Assembly: GCA_011947345.1 (NCBI GenBank)
Contig: JAAVTG010000981.1
Location: forward strand, 82,859-146,858
Direction of reading: 5' to 3'
Origin: Phytophthora quininea
Taxonomy: Eukaryota; Oomycota; Peronosporomycetes; Peronosporales; Peronosporaceae
Length of the DNA stretch: 64,000 bases
The notes under the pieces are model-generated. The model did not search any database. It saw only the letters and a list, made by a program, of their open reading frames with translations, and was not told the origin of the DNA. The translations under genes and the position numbers were made by a program. Shown here piece by piece: positions 10,932 to 22,076 of the stretch. Each line of letters opens with the position of its first letter. Position 1 is the stretch's first letter.

Positions 10932-10950
10932 TCATTTCTCAATTCTCTCC
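10932..10950 (+). promoter_or_regulatory. Inr-FPR core promoter of glucokinase
   Basis: TCATTTCTCAATTCTCTCC fits the oomycete Inr plus FPR consensus and ends 37 bp before the proposed ATG at 10988. It supports placing the 5' micro-exon there. Confidence 0.6.
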
Positions 10951-10987
10951 AAGCAGCTCCAGCGCAAGCCGCCACCTCTTCTAACGC

Positions 10988-12369
10988 ATGTCGTACGTGG
11001 CTTTCTGAGCGTCCTCCACCTGCTTCTAAGCCCCTCTTCCCCTCTCCCTAGAGGCGACCTCATCATCTCGGGCGACTGCGGCGGCACCAACACGCGGCTG
11101 TCGCTGTGGCTCATCCCCAAGGGCTCCGTCTCCTTCAAGGGCTCGGTGGCCCCGGGCGAGGTCACGTTCGCCAAAAAGTACCACAACGAGAAGTACGGCA
11201 GCTTCTCGGAGGTCTGCCACCTGTTCATGAAGGAGGCCAAGCTGGTGGACAAGCTGCCCGTGGCCTGCGTCCTGGCCTGCGCCGGCCCCATCCTGAACAA
11301 CACGGTCGAGTACGTGTATAGCAACATTTCTGTCTTTCAGGTCTTTCTGACCTGTTTCTTATTGGAAACGACGGATAGATTCACCAATATCAAACAAGGC
11401 TGGAAAATCGACGGCTACGGCCTGGAAAAGGAGCTGGGGATCGCGACCGTGAAGCTCATCAATGACTTTGCCGCCATGGGCTATGGACTGCTCACTCTCA
11501 AGCCTCACGAGTACATTGTGCTCAACGAGGCGGAACGAGAAGAGGGGCTTCCTATCGCCACCATCGGCGCTGGCACTGGGTTGGGCGAGTGCTATCTGAC
11601 TGCCGATAAAGACGGTCAGTACTCGTGCTTCGCCTGCGAAGGCGGCCACACGGACTTTGCTCCTGCCGATGAGATCGAAATCGAGCTGTACAATGCCATT
11701 AAAGAGGAACTGGGCTGCCACCGCCGCTTCTCGGTCGAGAGAATCGTGAGTGGCCCGGGACTAGCCACGATCTACAAGTTCTTGGCCAACAAGTTCCCTA
11801 AAAGGTGGACAAGGCAGTCCACGACGCCTTTTGGGGGCCAAGTCCTTGCAGGGCAAAATCGTTGGCGACAATGCCAAGACGGATGAGCTCTGCAACCAGG
11901 CCATGGAGATCTTCGTCGAGTGAGTTTTTATTTGATTTCTTCTTGTAACAATAGGAGTTTTGTTTACTATCGTCGTGCTAGTGCCTATGGTCGTGAAGCG
12001 GGTTGCGCTATGCTGAAGTATCTGCCTCGTGGAGGGTTCTACATCACTGGCGGACTAGCTCCCAAGAACCTGGACTACTTTACCCAGAAGGACATCTTCC
12101 TCAAGGCGTGCTTCAACAAGGGAAGAGTGAGTCCGGCGTTGAAGGCGATCCCCATCTATCTGGTACTGACGGAGGATCTGGGCGAACGAGGCGCACACTA
12201 CTACGCGTACCAGCTGCTGCAGACCTACAACCAAGGTCTGCTGGGCGAGGTGCTGGCTCGCGAGCACGTGCAGGAGAAGTTCGCCACGACCCACCACTTT
12301 GCACTGTACTCGACCCTCGTTGCAGTTGGTGTCGTCTTGGGTCTTGCCGTTGGAGGACTGCGCAAGTAA
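10988..12369 (+). CDS. glucokinase, four exons, hydrophobic C-terminal tail
   Basis: ATP-dependent phosphorylation of glucose, the first step of glycolysis. Proposed exons are 10988-10992 (only ATG TC), 11052-11309, 11379-11919 and 11982-12369, with GT-AG introns of 59, 69 and 62 nt. The splices give MSGDLIISGDCGGTNTR (phosphate-binding loop), LINDFAAMGYG (catalytic Asp near residue 116), GAGTGLGE and EGGHTDFAP, all hallmarks of the glucokinase/ROK-like family. Exon 4 has YLPRGGFYITGGLAPKN. The last 20-odd residues (ALYSTLVAVGVVLGLAVGG then LRK) form a hydrophobic tail not needed for catalysis. Two single-base losses break exon 3, at the A-run 11800-11803 and in 11829-11837. The second intron has no stop and a length divisible by three, so unspliced RNA stays open through it. 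Expected length is about 397 residues. Confidence 0.85.
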
Positions 12370-12827
12370 GCCCACTTGACGGTGTTTCCGTCGCGTCATG
12401 GGTTCTGTGCGAACGCAAACGATGAAATGAAGAGGGAATTTACGTCAACGATGGTTTTGGTTGCTCGCTCGGCGGATCAGCCTCATAACTAGACAAGTCA
12501 AAATTGTGTTCACCAGGGGCTGGGCGACGGGAAGTTGGAGACCGCAACTTGCTTTCGAAGGGTGTTTGGCCTTCTTCGGACAATCGACTCCGCCCGGTTA
12601 CCCCATACTGACACGGCGATGGCCTACACTTTTGCGGTGATTCTAGCGGTCTGCTTGGTGCTGATGAACTAGGGCGGCAAGTGTGATGCTCGTGTACGCA
12701 AGGCCCAGCCCGGAACCCGCGCTTTGTTTGCTCACGAACGCGAGGTCACTTTAGTAGTTCTCACTTCACCTTTGCCGTCCACCACTTAAGTTCAACAACC
12801 AAGTTCCGACTATCAAGAAGAGCAGCC
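12370..12827. other. 3' flank of glucokinase, no gene seen
   Basis: Contains glucokinase 3' sequence and the degenerate 5' flank of the effector scrap at 12828. TCTCACTTCACCTTTG near 12758 resembles an Inr element. Confidence 0.4.
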
Positions 12828-13046
12828 ATGCGTCGTGTTTTGGCTCTGTTGCTGACAGTGATGACTCTCGTCGCCGTCGCCTCTGCGCTTTCAACTGGGA
12901 ATACCGCGGTTACTTCGGTCGTCTCTCCATTTCCGTGGTTGGAGGTGGTTCAAGACGTGAGCGTCATCGTTCAAGCATCGCCCGTCTTCTCCGAAATGCT
13001 GGTCTCCACATTGAAGACGTCAAACACCAGAGCCTCGAATACTTGA
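12828..13046 (+). pseudogene. RxLR signal-peptide scrap fused to repeat sequence
   Basis: The first 24 codons (MRRVLALLLTVMTLVAVASA...) nearly match the signal peptide of the effectors at 8929 and 14820. Homology stops after STGN, and the frame runs into an unrelated repeat (from about 12960) and stops at 13046. No RxLR or EER motif follows. The ORF could still encode a short secreted peptide, but it looks like a recombination scrap. Confidence 0.7.
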
Positions 13047-13900
13047 TGTAACGAGTAGGCCCCGCGCAACTGGAAGGTACCGTCCGTCTCCTCAGTGCAG
13101 TCGAAGAACGTGGCTTCGTTAAGTCAAAATGTCGACTTTGCGCTGCCAAATAGCGGTAAGCCCGTTGCAGCTTGTCGTCCTTCACGACCAATGAGTCATC
13201 GGTCATGAAAGACGGGGGCAATGACAGCAGCTCGCCGAGCACTCGAGCGCTTCGGCAAGTGAACGTGCGTGTAGATGGGTTGTCTCTGGGCATTCGTATC
13301 TGCTCCATTCATGAACGCTACACGCTGCATGACAACGACGAGTTCTTCGTCGTCCTCGTCGTTATCAGCGTCACCAATCGTAGTTGCACCGTCAGAATCC
13401 TGTTCACTCACAGTTCCGATGTGATCTCGTTGCTATCTGTCAACAGAAGACGATAGTTCCAAATGGACGTGTTGATATCGCCGTCCACCGCATCCCCTTC
13501 ATCAGATCTAAATGTTGGCTGCGAGCCACGACATACTGACAGCCTCGAGTGATCATGTCGTGCTTCAGACCCAGCAGAACCTGTCTCCGCTCCCACCACT
13601 CCTTAGGCAGGTGGATATGTCTGCACAACGGGCTTGCTTGCACTCCCTAACAGCAAATGTCTTCCCAGTTCATATTCGGTTAGAAATGCTGATAGCAACG
13701 TTAGAAATGACCTGAAGCCCCGCCATCATGGACTGGGCGCCAACCACAGCCAACTACTACCCGTGCAGGAGTTCTCGGAGTGCAACGTTGGCGCCCACGA
13801 CGTCCAGGATTTGGGCACGAGCACTCCGAGGACGGTTCTACAGCGTCGTGAGCCTCTCCTCCAGCGCTAGCACCTGTGTCTTGATGCCGTCGACGGACTG
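12960..13900. repeat. decayed multicopy sequence, also at 21540-21770
   Basis: Blocks such as gcccgtcttctc.gaaatgctggtctc and ccaaa.agcggtaagcccgtt recur in the same order at 21557-21730. On the minus strand there are broken peptide stretches (DKLQRAYRYLAAQSRHFDL and its partner NKLQRAYRCLAARSLHFDL), so it was once coding. A heptad-like stretch near 13870-13920 hints at a coiled coil. I cannot name the family. In both places it lies next to RxLR remnants. Confidence 0.55.
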
Positions 13901-14104
13901 AAGAGATTGTTGTCTTCATGCACGCTGCATCAAAAACGTATTTCCAAGCGGCTGAGATTTCCATGGCCACTATGGATGCGCTTCATGGTGATGTATCGGG
14001 CTGGTGATCCAGTCGATGTGAGGGTTTGTTCAGACGGAATGAGATGAAGTGACTGTGGAGAATTATTGAATGATATGCTACGGCAGTATTCTTCGCTATC
14101 GGTC

Positions 14105-14188
14105 AAGCAATCCAATTTCGTAGGACTGTGAAACGTCGCATTGATTTGGCTCAGGCTTTAAGCACTACGTCTTAAAGCCTTAGCCAAA
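14105..14188. repeat. palindrome made from two effector 3' ends
   Basis: cgcattgatttggctcaggc (forward) is followed within about 15 bp by its near-perfect reverse complement, which encodes the last residues of the effector at 14158-14820. The forward arm would encode the same C-terminal motif (RRIDLAQAL) in the opposite direction. It is therefore the tail of another, otherwise missing, effector copy lying tail to tail. Confidence 0.65.
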
Positions 14189-14820
14189 TCAATGCGTCGT
14201 CGTAGCTTCGACTTGAACATCTCAGTTACGTACCTAACCCACAACATGTAGGCAGGGTCACTCGCCAATTCGACAGCCGTTCTACCCTCCGTCTTCACGC
14301 GCAATACCGATTTCAAATATCCCAGGGACACTTCACGTTCTTGCAACAATTTTATCACCGACGGCTGAAGCTGTTTCGAGAGATCCTCGAGTCCGGGTTG
14401 CTTGGCCATGGACACCAGAAGCAACGCGATGCGTTCTTCGGGGAACTTCTGGTTCAACGTCTTAATAATGGCGCTGTCGGTAGCGTAGTAGTGGTTTTCA
14501 CCTTTGGCTGCTCGGAATTTGAGCACGTACTTGAGCCAAGCGAACACGGTTTCGTCCGTGACATCCACCTTGTTAGCCACCATCTTGTTGAACACCATGA
14601 TTGGATATGTCTTCCTTGACCAAGGTGTGAGTTTTAGTCTCAGCGAAGCCGTATTGATGATTCCTCTTTCTTCACTGGTGTCGGTGGCTGTTGCTTGGAC
14701 GCGAGACCGCTTTCCGGTGGTGACGGGCTCGAACGGCTTGCTCTCCGTAGCAGTTGAAAGCGCAGAGGCGACTGCGACGAAAGTCATCACAGTCAGCAAC
14801 AGAGCCAAAACACGACGCAT
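14158..14820 (-). CDS. RxLR-family effector lacking a clear RxLR, EER kept
   Basis: Paralogue of the gene at 8929-9579, intact over 220 codons. ATG at 14818-14820; the signal peptide and promoter are identical because they lie in the repeat arm. Right after the arm border (14703), the region that reads GKRSLRVGA in the other copy reads GKRSRVQA, so the RxLR tetrapeptide is lost, while SEERG is retained. The C-terminal half has TVFAWLKYVLKFRAAKG, RIALLLVSMAKQ and AYMLWVRYVTEMFKSKL, a W/Y-type helical domain, ending RRIDLAKALRRSA. Whether it still reaches host cells is an open question, since some EER-only effectors are known to function. Confidence 0.8.
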   Translation of the reverse strand: MRRVLALLLTVMTFVAVASALSTATESKPFEPVTTGKRSRVQATATDTSEERGIINTASLRLKLTPWSRKTYPIMVFNKMVANKVDVTDETVFAWLKYVLKFRAAKGENHYYATDSAIIKTLNQKFPEERIALLLVSMAKQPGLEDLSKQLQPSVIKLLQEREVSLGYLKSVLRVKTEGRTAVELASDPAYMLWVRYVTEMFKSKLRRRIDLAKALRRSA

Positions 14821-14934
14821 GGCTGTCCTCTTGGCGGATGTTTCTTGGTTGTCGAAGCTTTGCTGAAGGCCGTAAAATGGGGAATGAAAACTGCAGGCAA
14901 GCTCAGCCTTACTATCGTAGCATTTACTGTACAC

Positions 14935-14998
14935 ACAGCTTGCAAGAACTGTTAGATTACGGATAGTTGTCCGTAATCCAACAGTTCTTGCGAACTGT
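14935..14998. repeat. 64-bp hairpin, right arm
   Basis: Mirror copy of the hairpin at 8751-8814, placed identically upstream of the RxLR gene ending at 14158. Confidence 0.75.
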
Positions 14999-16317
14999 AT
15001 AATAAATCGATGAGTATTATAAGAAAACATGGTGCGTACATTGTGCTTGCGCAAGGATATCATCCAAGCCGGACTGGGACTGCGGGATCCGCACTCCGCG
15101 TTCGTCACTCAACGATGTCACCTGCATCCCCACATTCTTCCGTTCTGCTGCTGCTGTTCCTGCATCGCCCTATGAGCTCCTGCCGGACGCAGATTGAACA
15201 TATGTTTTTGCCACATTCGTCCGACTCGAAGAACGTTGATGAGCTCTGTTGTCGCTCCAAGTGGTCGACCATTCTATGGCACGAACCTGCATCTCAAGTC
15301 TTCTCATAGATTCATAGACAGTGTTGCGCATTTTACAGGGGACGTGGGATCATCTTCAGGATAGGTCCCTCTTGGGCTTTTGCTCTTCCGATTCCAACCT
15401 CCATCTCAACGTGAGATTCTCAAGCTTCATTACAAAATTGGCAATACCTACACTAACCACAGCACTTAGTGTTCGTAACACTATTTGCGATAGCTCGCAC
15501 GTCAATGATACAAAACAAATGTATGTTTTACTAAACTACGTTAAATGACCAGCCCTAATGGCATCATTTTCCAAATTCGGGTGTGTAGATGCAGCCTTGC
15601 ACGTACATAATTGCCATAAAACTGATAAAAACTGCCCATCATACTGGGGACAACGGTAGCGAAGTCGATCCATTGGGTTTCTCGTATTACAACAAGCTGT
15701 AGTGCAGAATTATTTGGAAAAATGTATATAACGACGACATTTGTGATAGAAATCATGATGGCACGTTGTGACCAAGTGGGGTACCCCGCACTTTCTCATT
15801 TGCCAATACTCTATCGCCCTTCTATTGTAGTCTCTTGGTGTCTTAGCGCCTCGTGAGGGGTGCCAGCGTTGGTGAGACAGCTGTACGAAGCATTCGCTAC
15901 GTTGCAATTTCTTACGATACTGACAGAGTCAATTGTATAGTGTACCGAACGACAGATCTTCGGCTCAATTGCTTACACGTTTGTGAGCATCGTCGAGAAT
16001 ACTACAGCAAACACTTCATCGGGAGTCGAGGTCGGAAGATCCGAAATTCTGCTTACCTCAGCGGATAACATATTATTCTCAGCTGTGAGCTTCTCCAGGT
16101 ACTCCATCAAAACGCTTACTCGCGAGTGTCGCATTCGATGATCATGATTTCCACTCCGTTTGCCGCTCGCTGAGCGTGTCATTGGGATTTGTTGTACAAG
16201 TCAATTGCGTATCGTTCAAAATACCACGAATTTCTCTGGTCAGGCTGGAGCGTAATTCGCCCATTCTAGTGTCGATATCGCCAACAAAACAGGAAAAACG
16301 GCTTGAAAACCTTTAGG

Positions 16318-16978
16318 TTATTTGCTGGAGCCGCATACAATTTGATCCCAGTACTCCATCGTCATGTGTGGTACCAACTCCGGCGATAAAGGGGAAGATA
16401 CGGCGCCAAAGCGCTCAGAAGCAAAAGGAAATCCTCCTATCATACTATCGCACAATTGGGCAGCTCCCTCGCCAAAATGAATGTACTGGTATTTCAACTT
16501 CCCGAGACTATGGCCCAGTGGGAGATAAACTGATACAGGAGTCGGCTTATTTACTTGTCCGTGTGCATATAACCTGCTGCCTTTTGAAGGCTGCCAGTGT
16601 CGATGTCTTCTGGTATACAGATCAATACACACAATTCTTCTTCACGTAGTGCCTTAATGACACGTCGTAAAAGTATGTCAAACCGATCTTTGTGGTCGGT
16701 GCCAAGAAATAACGGCTGCGTACCACCAATGTTACGTTCAGGGCAACGAAAACGATGAACAGCAAGAGCAAGCACAGGGAACTGAGACAGCTCGAAAGGG
16801 GTTGCGTACACATGCTTCCAAACTTGTCTGCCTCAGTCTGGGCACCTTTATGCCCTTGCTTCGCCACAATTAAGCAATCCTCAGACCACTCAGTGTGCTG
16901 CAACAACCTGATATACACTGAATCCGGTCTACCCGTCAAATTCCACATCAATTTGAACAATCTCAATCCAAATAGCAC
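16318..16978 (-). mobile_element. decayed Crypton-like tyrosine recombinase, right arm
   Basis: Mirror copy of the remnant at 6771-7430 with the same frame breaks. It was therefore already dead when the arm duplicated. Confidence 0.6.
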
Positions 16979-17861
16979 AGTATAAAAGCTTAGACTATTT
17001 TCATTGGTTCAAGTGTCATAACCTTCAGGGCAAGTAGATCAACGCCAGATGCTTTGAGTTCACGAATTTTTCATCAGCCCCCGCCTCTTGAGATTGCTAA
17101 TAACTTTTCCTAACCTCCCAGAACACGACACAACTCTGGATCAATGGTAGGATCTAGTTTAGAAAGCTACGGGCGATAAACGTCAACTAGAGCGCTGCGG
17201 TACCCTCAAATACATGGCGCATACAAAGGAGGTTTAGACGAGCCCCTAGTATCTATATTGTCGCAGTCACAGTCGTGAGCAGGACTACAGATATGCCTAA
17301 AATAGCCTGGAATCGCTGGTTTTGAGAGCGGTATGCGCATCTTGTTGGTATCGTTGTCAGTATTTTCGGGATAGTGAAATGCCAGCCATGTTGTCATCGT
17401 GTTAACCTTCGACAGATATGTCCACTTAGTACTTGCTTTTCGCCCTCTTTGCCTCTGTAGAAATTACGCCACGGCGGCTAAATCTCGTCGCCTCCCTTTT
17501 CACCAAGAGTCATCTGTGGGTGAATCGTTGCAACGTAGTGTGGTAACTTCGCTATCACCAGTGCCGTGAATCTGACGTATTAAGATCGCACTAAAATGAA
17601 GCCACATCCATTTCGTTAGATTCGCACTAGATTTCAGGCAACTATATGTTTTATTATCACAATCGCCTGTCACGATATCATAGTAATATCATAACTGGAA
17701 AATGGCGTATAAACTATTCCACAGTGGGATCCTGAACAGCCATCTGTCCAAGTGTCTTCCGTGATCGCCGTTGCGATACCGTCCTCGCCGTCTCTTTATG
17801 TACTGGCTGCAGCTTTCGCGCCATCAAGACTAGCAAAAGCTCAAGCTATCGGACCCGGAAG

Positions 17862-18681
17862 TGTGGTGTAGGAATCCACTGAACTTTCGCTCAGTTAGCA
17901 GCGAGCTTTCGCACACAACAATACACCTTCCAGATCGTCAGACAAATGTTGGGCGTGATCTGAAGGAACCAGATCCGACCCTGCCCGAGCCGGTGTGGCT
18001 TCCGCTCACTGTCTACGCTGAAGGCAAATATAAACCGACGCTACAGGCACGAGTCTTCGCCTGTACGTCCAAACACTCTCTCACACACTCAAAACCCCGT
18101 GGCACCAGCAGACGAAGGTTGCCTAGTCCCGTGGACTCTCTTACGGGGCGCCGGAGTATAATTCCGGCTGGAAGTCACGTTGGAATGCGACTAACACTCC
18201 ACATACAAGGGCCCTTTTGCCCAACACTCCCTATTAATAGAGTCAAACCAAAATACACTCTAACTACCACTCTTCACCCTTGGCCTGACCAAACGAACAC
18301 CCACTTCACGAAGGTCTGTGTTCGCTGGCAGGCATAACCCACGACAACAGGGCAAGGTGCTTACCTAGGACGCTTGGCCGTTTGGGAAGTCGGGCGAAAA
18401 TTCTGCTCTGTTTGTATCGCCCTCGCGGGCTCTTACTCTCTCTAATTCTACCCTTACGGTGAATCTATACAAATATCAAGTGAAATATAATTGTCACCGT
18501 CGGAGCCACCCATCCGAAGATTTAACGACCAGGCGATGGTTCGCAATAGCGACCACCTCGGGATAGCGACCTTCAATGAACCTTCGCCTCGCGTCGCCAT
18601 TGGTCCACCTCGACGCCTTTTATCAGCCAATAGCGGAGGCGACAGTTCGTTGACGGATCTTGGAGAAATCTCCACACCACA
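17862..18681. mobile_element. solo LTR, 820 bp, right arm (mirror copy)
   Basis: Reverse complement of the LTR at 5070-5889, with the same TGTGGTGT...ACACCACA ends and the same 4-bp flanks (GAAG at 17858-17861 and 18682-18685, the complement of CTTC). The matching target duplication in both arms shows the LTR was in place before the arm was duplicated. Confidence 0.8.
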
Positions 18682-19705
18682 GAAGCGCTGGACAAGGGAC
18701 TCGACTTCATCGAGCTAACCAGTGTAAGGTTAGGAGCTGACCACTTTGCCAAGACAGCCAGCAAATTGCTTGCCAGGTGGTTAAAGATCCTGATCAAGTG
18801 CTTGGTCCCGATTTTCAAGGACACAATGCTGATCGTCAAAGTGGTCACATCTGGAGTTAATGTGTTTACGCACAACGCGAAGACTATTGCATCGTGTGCG
18901 TGACTACTGCGCCAACTACAAGCAGTCGCTGCTGCGCTGGAGCGGGTGAACGTGAAGCCGCGGATACTTGCGTAAGCGGCCGGGACGAGGATGTGCTCCG
19001 CGCTAATCCGTCGGCTCTAGCTTCGACTTTGACTGCTGACATGACACCAGCGGCGGCTCCAACACCCACAACGGCCACCACACAGACCGACGGACACATG
19101 GTGTGGCCTACGGCAACGAGTTCACACGAATTAGTGTGAGACACATCACTATACGCATAGTTGAATACGACTCTACGGTGAACAGACGCAAACCCCTTGT
19201 GTGTGGTGCGCACACAAGTTTTGCCATTATTACGGGCCGACAAAGGGAGTAGACTTTGGCGGGTGATTAGCGCACGAATATTGGACAAAACCTGCGTCTT
19301 TTGTCCAACCACGTGTCACGCGGACGCGTCAGGGCCACCCGTCGGCCCTCACTATCCGTGATAGACATATTTCAGGTAAGGACACATGTCAGGTAAAGGG
19401 CCTCACATACAAATTCTAGTCAACAATGAAAAAGAGGCGCCAACTCCAATGCTCTCCAGTTTTGATAATGCCCATCTAGGATCGCATTGCGTACCGTAGG
19501 TTAAAAGGCGCGAAAATCTTCGTTCGAATGAGCCATCGCACGCTCTTCTCCGACCTCACCGACCAAGTGAAGAACCCTCAACACCTCCTCCATGAAGACG
19601 CCTGAGAAGAAGCAAAAGAAGAAGAACACGCGAAAACAGGTCCCAGTCAGCACCTGAATAGCCGCGCTTGCTGCCGTTAACGATGGGATGTCGCTGTCCA
19701 TGGCA

Positions 19706-20080
19706 TCACGGGGGTACGATGTGTCGTATGGACCTCTCCGACAGTTCCACAAAGGCCTTGTGCCTATAGACGCTCGGCCCGGACCTCAGCTCGTTTAGAT
19801 TTCGGAGGGTGGCGACAAAGGGCTGGTGGAGATCGTCTTTTACCGCGCTCTTCATGGCATTTGCACTGATTTTGACGAGCTCCGATCCGTTAAAGTAGCG
19901 AAACAAGCGCGTGCAAACTCCTGACTCGGTCCAAGCTGCTGTTGAGCAGGCAATCAAGCGCGCTAGAGTGCCGGCGGCCCAAGCTTCTTTCGTGATGTCA
20001 GCAGTCGTGTAAGCGTACTTAGTTGGGAGGACAGGTACTCCGTAGTTAAGTCGCGCTCCCTGAAATGTGTCAAGGGGCAT
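19706..20080 (-). CDS. unrecognised short protein, mirror copy in right arm
   Basis: Inverted copy of the frame at 3670-4044 with the same translation in the parts compared. Keeping the frame in both arms only reflects the recent duplication and is not evidence of selection. Confidence 0.35.
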   Translation of the reverse strand: MPLDTFQGARLNYGVPVLPTKYAYTTADITKEAWAAGTLARLIACSTAAWTESGVCTRLFRYFNGSELVKISANAMKSAVKDDLHQPFVATLRNLNELRSGPSVYRHKAFVELSERSIRHIVPP

Positions 20081-21539
20081 ATCGCATGCATACAAAAATC
20101 AATATACTTGAATTCCTCCCCGTAATATGTCTTTCACGGATACGCTATAGATATTTTTAGTAGGGTTTGCGACCGCAGCTGGGCTGCCGAACAATTTAGT
20201 TTCTATTTCAGTTAAAGTTGTTTTTGTATCACTTTAGAAATACGAGACGCCGCGTGTTTTTATTCGTCGCATACAAACGCCAAGAACTTTTACGCTTCCT
20301 AATTTCAAGCGCATACGGTGTATTCTTGAGATGAGCGCTGCTAGTTCTGTTTCACCTGCGCAATAGAGGTGTGGATGTGGTGGCGATCGTACTGGGAAAC
20401 ACTACTGTGTTTAATGGGCTTGTGCGTTGCACTGCAAGATTGAAAGTGAACAACATGTTATAGACTGCTTGTGTTGTCTACCTACCAGATCTTAGAACCT
20501 TCTAGAAGCCGAATCCATGGGAGGTAGGCAAGTTGCAATACCGTGCACGCTCTTGTGATGAATGCCATTACTTTGTGAGTACAACAAAGTCGTCTATCTA
20601 CATGCACTCACTCGCTAGTGGCGTGACTGTATCAAACTACAGACGAGGACCGCCGCCAGACTCGGTTCATCGGCTCGTCTCAACACATGAGGCCGCATTT
20701 TGAGGACATCGATACAGAATGGTTTGCTAGGACACTGCTGGCAAGTTCTCTGAACCATGAGGTACTCAAGACGCAGAAGTACATGCGTTATTTCATTTTG
20801 ATTGAACAAAGTGGCGTGACGAGAATATATACCTTCAGTAGTGAGAACGGACACTAGATTAGTAGAGAACAGTAGCACGATTAGCTTATGAGGCGATTTC
20901 CCCGTTAAAAGATGCCGATAAACTCCGGTTGCGCTCGCATCTTGCGTCGTAAAATGCGTTGCATCTTTGAGTTTCGCCGATTTGTCTTGGATTTAGTTGT
21001 GTATTCTTAATATTTTTGTGCGAGGTGCACGAAGAATTCCAGAGAAGTGTATCAATCTCATTTTGACGCGAAATTAGTGTAAATTTTTCTTAGCGCTCAA
21101 GTCCAAGCTCCGAGCTCCAGCTCCAGCGCAATGCACGACGTGTGCATCTGGCGGCGAAGACCACCGGAGGCAATGCAGCTAGAGGTCCCCTCGAGCCCGT
21201 GCTTGAGGGTGGACTTTGTGTGTCGAAGCCTCATGGCTTCCCCAGTGTCGTATGCAGCTCAGCGATCAAGCTCAAGTGACCCCTCTCAACTCCCAAGGCA
21301 AGGTGAAATTCAAGCAGAAGCGTCTACGCGACGGCGTACCGAAACAGTTAACTTATGGTACAGTCGTCATGACGAAGGCTTTTCCCCGGCGTGGCGCCTT
21401 GAACAACCACAAGTGTCCTGTTGTGCCTGCGGGTGGCATCAGGATAGCCGGTGGTCCGGCATCAACCTGCTGTAGGAAGGAGTAGCTACTATAAAATAAT
21501 AGCACGTCTCGGATAGCGGGGGTAAAGGGTTTAAGACGT

Positions 21540-21960
21540 GAACACAGATTGTCGTCGCCCGTCTTCTCTGAAATGCTGGTCTCTCCATTGAACACGTAAA
21601 ACAGCAGCGTCGAACCTCCGCGGAACCGTGCCACGTCATAGAAATGAAGGTGCTGTCAATACAGCCCACCGACGAATCAAGTCAAAATGGAGACTTCGAG
21701 CTGCCAAACAGCGGTAAGCCCGTTGGAGCTTGTTGCATTTCATGGCCATGAGAGCAGCTCGCCGAGAACTCAATCGCTGACAAGGGACCGCGGCACTAAA
21801 AACTTTCAAGTCATGAACATAGAGAAACCGAAAGGAGTTGGAAGCGTAGGCGCTCTTTTCACCTTTGACTGCTCGATATTTGAGCACTTACCTGTACTTG
21901 AGCCAAGAGCACATGGTATCGTCAGTGAGAGGCACTTTTAGGGGCAGCCAGAAGAGGAAT
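21540..21960 (-). pseudogene. RxLR-family middle fragment joined to repeat sequence
   Basis: On the minus strand from about 21945 to 21830 the sequence reads VPLTDDTMCSWLKY, a stop, then KYRAVKGEKSAYASNS. This aligns with the centre of the effector pseudogene at 27841-28430 (VPLDVETMFAWLKY...KGESKQIYASNS) and the intact genes. The rest (21540-21770) is the repeat also found at 12960. No signal peptide or EER is present. It is a chimeric remnant just outside the right arm. Confidence 0.6.
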
Positions 21961-22076
21961 AGCGTCACTTTACTGGAGCGGAGTGGAGAAAAGGCTTGTG
22001 TGTTGGACCTGGTGTAAGGACTGACGAAGCGAAGCTCTGGCTGTGTTAACTAAAAAATAGGAAGAAATAAATGACA

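Larger units (their letters stand above)
14703..21407. repeat. right arm of giant inverted repeat
   Basis: Reverse-complement partner of 2342-9046 with the same contents in mirror order: signal peptide and promoter of an RxLR gene, hairpin 14935-14998, Crypton-like remnant 16318-16978, solo LTR 17862-18681 and short open frame 19706-20080. The loop between the arms is 9047-14702. Confidence 0.95.

Noticed and set aside
12113..12425. Overlapping frames around glucokinase exon 4.
   Set aside because: The frame with GGFYITGGLAPKN is the conserved one; the others are shadows.
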